Source of the DNA: Candidatus Cryptobacteroides excrementipullorum | GTDB taxonomy: Bacteria; Bacteroidota; Bacteroidia; Bacteroidales; UBA932 | Reading direction: 5' to 3' | Assembly (NCBI GenBank): GCA_017695065.1 | Contig: JADILZ010000108.1 | Coordinates: forward strand, 1-35,495 | Length of the DNA: 35,495 nucleotides | In this document: positions 32,613-35,495 of the stretch, piece after piece | Layout of the letters: each line of letters begins with the position of its first letter | How positions within the stretch are numbered: the stretch's first letter is position 1 | The notes under the pieces: generated by a model | Seen by the model: the letters and a program-made list of their open reading frames with translations, nothing else | Database searches by the model: none | What the model was told of the DNA's origin: nothing | Position numbers and translations under genes: made by a program

Positions 32613-33047
32613 GTGAAAAAACAGCGAAAAATACAGGCGATTCTCCTGGCCCTGACCATCGCACTTGTATCCGCCGGACTGCTCCGGTCGGATGTGCGGG
32701 ATATAGTTCCGGATAACGTACAGACCGGGATTGCCGGCGGTTTCTTTCACGGATACATATCTCCCGTACAGGACAGCAGCCATGACAGCAGGCGTGACAC
32801 TGGAAACATCTATGCGGACACACCGCAGCTTGCCGTACCGAGGAACACGTCCGTATCAGGACAGCCGAGGCAACATTCGCAGGCCAAACGTACGGGGCAC
32901 GACGGATTCAGCGAAGCCACACTGAAAGACGGAAAAGTCATAACACGTTACACATTCTCTTATTACTTCTCTTATATAAGTCTTTTTCCTTCAGGGATAT
33001 GGGACGGCAAGACAAGGCTTCTTTCCCTGAAGAAACTCATTATCTGA
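32613..33047 (+). CDS. Small hypothetical protein with N-terminal membrane/signal segment
   Basis: The 144-aa product starts with GTG (MKKQRKIQAILLALTIALVSAGLL): a basic N-terminus, then one hydrophobic helix, either an uncleaved anchor or a signal peptide. The middle (residues about 30-100) is polar and probably disordered, rich in Ser, Gln, Arg and His. The end, KVITRYTFSYYFSYISLFPSGIWDGKTRLLSLKKLII, is aromatic and may be a second membrane-associated segment. I recognise no family. Reality is supported by the promoter directly upstream and the signal-like start, but the start codon is uncertain, since the promoter leaves almost no leader. It lies 83 bp before another unknown gene on the same strand. 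Confidence 0.5.
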   Translation: MKKQRKIQAILLALTIALVSAGLLRSDVRDIVPDNVQTGIAGGFFHGYISPVQDSSHDSRRDTGNIYADTPQLAVPRNTSVSGQPRQHSQAKRTGHDGFSEATLKDGKVITRYTFSYYFSYISLFPSGIWDGKTRLLSLKKLII

Positions 33048-33130
33048 TTAAAAGGCACTCCCCCGCTCTTTTCTTTGAAACATTTAACCAAATCATTAAC
33101 AATCAATCAGATAATACAAGACTATATATT

Positions 33131-33577
33131 ATGGAAAACAGATTTGACAGAGTACGTTCAGCAAAAGATATTGCTATTTCACTTATTCTTTTCGCGGCAG
33201 GTATCGCATGTATCGTAGTCCCGGGTTCGGTTCCGGTGAATATCGTGGGATATACTTCCGCAATTGCCGGCCTCATCCTTTTCTTCGTAATGAAGACAGC
33301 GTTCAAGGACACAGAGACAGGAGAAAAGCTGAAAAAGACCGAGAAATACTTCCCTGCAAGCAAGTCGGAATCCATCCTGAAAGCCCTTTCAACAGACCCT
33401 CAGAACATTGACCTCAATGAAGAGAACAAAGGGAACGGGCTCAAGGTGGACACCTATTATAATACAAGTACAGGACATGTGTTCATACAGTTGTTTGAAT
33501 ACATCCCGTACAAGTACGAGCCTTGCTCTCCGGTATATTCGTATGATATATCGAAGGCGCAGAAGCTGATCAAATAA
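33131..33577 (+). CDS. Hypothetical two-helix membrane protein
   Basis: The 148-aa product has two adjacent hydrophobic helices (ISLILFAAGIACIVVPG near 16-32 and VGYTSAIAGLILFFVM near 38-53). A soluble C-terminal domain of about 95 residues follows (TEKYFPASKSESILKALSTDP, GLKVDTYYNTSTGHVFIQLFEYIPYKYEP). The hairpin anchor with a cytoplasmic or periplasmic tail suggests a small membrane-tethered protein. I recognise no family. ATG 33131 is preferred to the in-frame ATG at 32999, which would overlap the previous gene and add a non-hydrophobic leader. It precedes the Na/Pi cotransporter gene by 12 bp and is probably cotranscribed with it. Confidence 0.7.
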   Translation: MENRFDRVRSAKDIAISLILFAAGIACIVVPGSVPVNIVGYTSAIAGLILFFVMKTAFKDTETGEKLKKTEKYFPASKSESILKALSTDPQNIDLNEENKGNGLKVDTYYNTSTGHVFIQLFEYIPYKYEPCSPVYSYDISKAQKLIK

Positions 33578-33589
33578 CTTGATTAATAT

Positions 33590-35320
33590 ATGGTTCTTCA
33601 GATTCTAACTCTTCTCGGAGCTCTCGGAATGTTCCTCTACGGGATGAACATGATGAGCTCCGGCCTCCAGAAAGTGGCAGGAGAAAGGCTGCGGTCTTTC
33701 CTTGCGGCAATGACTTCCAATCCGTTCAAGAGAGTCCTGACCGGACTGAGCATCACTGCCATCATCCAGTCGTCAAGCGCCACCACGGTCATGGTGGTGA
33801 GTTTCGTGAATGCCGGGCTTCTCACACTTACACAGGCTGTGGGTGTGATCATGGGGGCCAACATAGGCACCACGGTAACAGCATGGATAATCTCGCTTCT
33901 GGGGTTCACGGCAGATATTTCAGTCCTGTCCATCCCTCTGGTGGCGGTCGGATTCATCTGCTCGATTTCAAAAAACAGCAAGAGGAAGAATATCGGGGAA
34001 TTCATAATAGGCTTTTCACTGCTGTTCCTGGGTCTTTCATTCATGAAGGAGTCAGTGCCGGACCTGCAGTCGTCACCGGAAGCGCTGTCATTCATAGCGA
34101 GGTGGACTGACTTCGGGTTCGGTTCTGTGCTTATATTCCTTGTATTCGGCACATTGCTCACGCTTGTGCTCCAGTCTTCAAGCGCCACGGTAGCACTTAC
34201 CCTGATTATGCTCAACATGGGATGGATCCCGTTCGAGATGGGCGCTGCGATGGTTCTGGGAGAGAACATAGGCACGACGATAACAGCCAACATAGCTGCT
34301 GCAGTGGCCAACACTGCGGCCAAAAGGGCAGCCAGGGCCCATACCCTCTTCAACGTGTTCGGAGTGGTATGGGCCCTTATATTCTTCCATCCGTTCCTTG
34401 CATTCATCGGCAAGATCATCACCCTGCTCGGCTATCCGGACCCTACTACCGCAGTCTATACCGGTGACGCCGCCACTGGCGATGCCGAGACAGCCGCATT
34501 ATACGGCATCTCCATGATGCACACAATGTTCAACCTCATCAACACATGCATTCTCATTTGGTTTACTCCATTGATAGTCAAGGTGGTGACATGGATGGTA
34601 AAGAGCCCTGAAAACCAAGAGGAGGACAGCTTCAAACTCAAGTTCATCAATGTCGGCGGCATGCGCACGGCTGAGTTTGCCACAGAGCAGGCGATGAAGG
34701 AGATAGTCCATTTCTCCCAGATATCGAGGAAAGGGTTCGGATATGTCAGACTTGCCATAAACGAACAGAATCCGGACAAGTTTGAAGAATACAGGGCCAA
34801 GCTCGTGAAATACGAGGAAATAGCCGACAGGATCGAGTACGAGATAGCAGGCTTTCTCAACAGTCTTTCAAGGCAGGAGCTCAGCGAAGACACAATTTCG
34901 GAAGTCAGGATGATGTACAAGATCATTGGCGAGCTCGAGAGTCTCGGCGACTCCGGTGAAGCCATAAGCAGGATACTGTCCCAGAAGAATGCGCACGGAA
35001 AGACATTCTCCCCTGAGTCCATAACCAAGCTCAACAGGATGGTGGACCTGGTGGACAAGGCATACGAGGTGATGATCGGCAATCTTTCCGGGGACATCAT
35101 GAAGATGGACAACATATCCACCGCATACGATGCCGAGGACAGCATCAACAACATGAGGAACAACCTCCGCGACGAAGAGATAATGCTTATCGAGCAGCAA
35201 GGAGACAACTACCAGACAAGCGTATGGTACATGGACATAATATCGCACCTTGAACAGATGGGCGACTTCATGATAAATGTATCCGAGTCGCTCCTGAAAT
35301 TCAGAAATTCCCTCAAATAG
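33590..35320 (+). CDS. Na/Pi cotransporter family protein with PhoU-like C-terminus
   Basis: This 576-aa inner-membrane protein is of the NptA/YjbB (PNaS) family, which moves phosphate with sodium, often outward in bacteria. The two inverted repeats each carry the signature: IIQSSSATTVMV (Q60) with GANIGTTVTAW near 89, and LQSSSATVALTL (about 195) with GENIGTTITAN near 224. About eight hydrophobic segments end near residue 340. Residues about 360-560 form a helical PhoU-like domain (EQAMKEIVHFSQISRKG, YEEIADRIEYEIAGFLNSLS, YKIIGELESLGDSGEAISRIL). The fusion suggests phosphate-responsive control of transport. The start ATG 33590 is 12 bp after the two-helix membrane protein gene. Confidence 0.93.
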   Translation: MVLQILTLLGALGMFLYGMNMMSSGLQKVAGERLRSFLAAMTSNPFKRVLTGLSITAIIQSSSATTVMVVSFVNAGLLTLTQAVGVIMGANIGTTVTAWIISLLGFTADISVLSIPLVAVGFICSISKNSKRKNIGEFIIGFSLLFLGLSFMKESVPDLQSSPEALSFIARWTDFGFGSVLIFLVFGTLLTLVLQSSSATVALTLIMLNMGWIPFEMGAAMVLGENIGTTITANIAAAVANTAAKRAARAHTLFNVFGVVWALIFFHPFLAFIGKIITLLGYPDPTTAVYTGDAATGDAETAALYGISMMHTMFNLINTCILIWFTPLIVKVVTWMVKSPENQEEDSFKLKFINVGGMRTAEFATEQAMKEIVHFSQISRKGFGYVRLAINEQNPDKFEEYRAKLVKYEEIADRIEYEIAGFLNSLSRQELSEDTISEVRMMYKIIGELESLGDSGEAISRILSQKNAHGKTFSPESITKLNRMVDLVDKAYEVMIGNLSGDIMKMDNISTAYDAEDSINNMRNNLRDEEIMLIEQQGDNYQTSVWYMDIISHLEQMGDFMINVSESLLKFRNSLK

Positions 35321-35366
35321 GAAGGAAAGGCGCCAGTGGCCCGCAGTCCCGCTGCCGCCGTTAATA

Positions 35367-35457
35367 TAACGTCAGTTCGACGAATTTATGTTTAACAGCA
35401 TTATATTAAAAATCAATATTTTATCATTTATGACCGGAATCCGTCACACTGACGTTA
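35367..35457. repeat. AT-rich segment bounded by 9-bp inverted repeats
   Basis: TAACGTCAG (35367-35375) is the exact inverse complement of CTGACGTTA (35449-35457). The 73 bp between are much richer in A and T than the flanking genes and carry no reading frame. This looks like an insertion-sequence end or a small non-autonomous element, but no target duplication could be identified. Confidence 0.5.
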
Positions 35458-35458
35458 A

Positions 35459-35477
35459 GGATTTCTTCCAGAAATCC
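35459..35477. repeat. Perfect short hairpin at right edge
   Basis: GGATTTC (35459-35465) and GAAATCC (35471-35477) form a 7-bp stem with a 5-nt loop, immediately after the inverted-repeat element. It may be a terminator or part of a sequence continuing beyond the window. Confidence 0.45.
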
Positions 35478-35495
35478 TGTCTGTCTAAACCCCAG

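Noticed and set aside
33637..34422. A 261-codon minus-strand frame
   Set aside because: It is the antisense shadow of the Na/Pi cotransporter, whose duplicated QSSSAT motifs fix the coding strand.
1..35495. CRISPR arrays, tRNA or rRNA genes, prophage modules
   Set aside because: All intergenic stretches are under 300 bp. None showed direct repeats with spacers, a cloverleaf, or phage structural genes by eye.

Overview
The window looks like a chromosomal segment of a moderately GC-rich Bacteroidota, most likely order Bacteroidales. Support: (i) at least six start regions carry the Bacteroidota promoter pattern, a -33 TTG/TTTG, a 19-20 bp spacer and a -7 TAnnTTTG; (ii) families typical of the phylum are present: a lipidated TamA homologue (TamL type), a DUF5723-like secreted barrel, a 996-aa PEP/pyruvate-binding protein with receiver-like N-terminus, a 464-aa fold-III decarboxylase and a Crp/Fnr protein ending in the IASYLGIT helix; (iii) clear Shine-Dalgarno sequences are rare. 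I see no rRNA, tRNA, CRISPR array, prophage or intact transposase.

Layout. 1-136 is a run of hairpins plus a near-perfect AT palindrome. 137-526 is a Crp/Fnr C-terminus lacking its ligand domain. 575-1723 is a membrane acyltransferase whose promoter carries an FNR-like palindrome. 1852-8427 is a tight six-gene plus-strand operon: pdxA, rnhA, then four envelope-polysaccharide genes (GT2 glycosyltransferase, Wzx-type flippase, FrhB-like iron-sulfur protein, polysaccharide pyruvyl transferase). 8477-12972 is a minus-strand operon: SGNH hydrolase, PfkB sugar kinase, SAM methyltransferase, secreted S9 dipeptidyl peptidase. 13102-14961 is a cytoplasmic GH13 enzyme divergent from it. 14980-17970 is the large receiver/PPDK_N protein with its own promoter. 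18135-20339 holds a fold-III decarboxylase and a SpoU/TrmH RNA methyltransferase. 20513-22696 is the TamL-type barrel, convergent with rarA (22722-24032). 24210-27428 holds pyruvate kinase, then a GNAT acetyltransferase and two small barrel-like proteins in overlapping frames. 27579-28781 is a flavodiiron protein ended by a strong hairpin. 28923-32348 is a lipoprotein plus DUF5723-like pair on the minus strand. 32613-35320 holds two unknown small proteins and a Na/Pi cotransporter-PhoU fusion. The last 175 bases hold an AT-rich 91-bp stretch bounded by 9-bp inverted repeats.

Most of the window is conserved housekeeping and envelope biology. I did not find a clear new defence or mobile system. 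The parts that most deserve a second look are the receiver/PPDK_N fusion, the housekeeping-polysaccharide operon with its FrhB-like protein, the truncated Crp next to a promoter with an FNR-like site, the coding-like unexplained 110 bp at 18024-18134, the possibly leaderless gene at 32613, and the two sequence edges.
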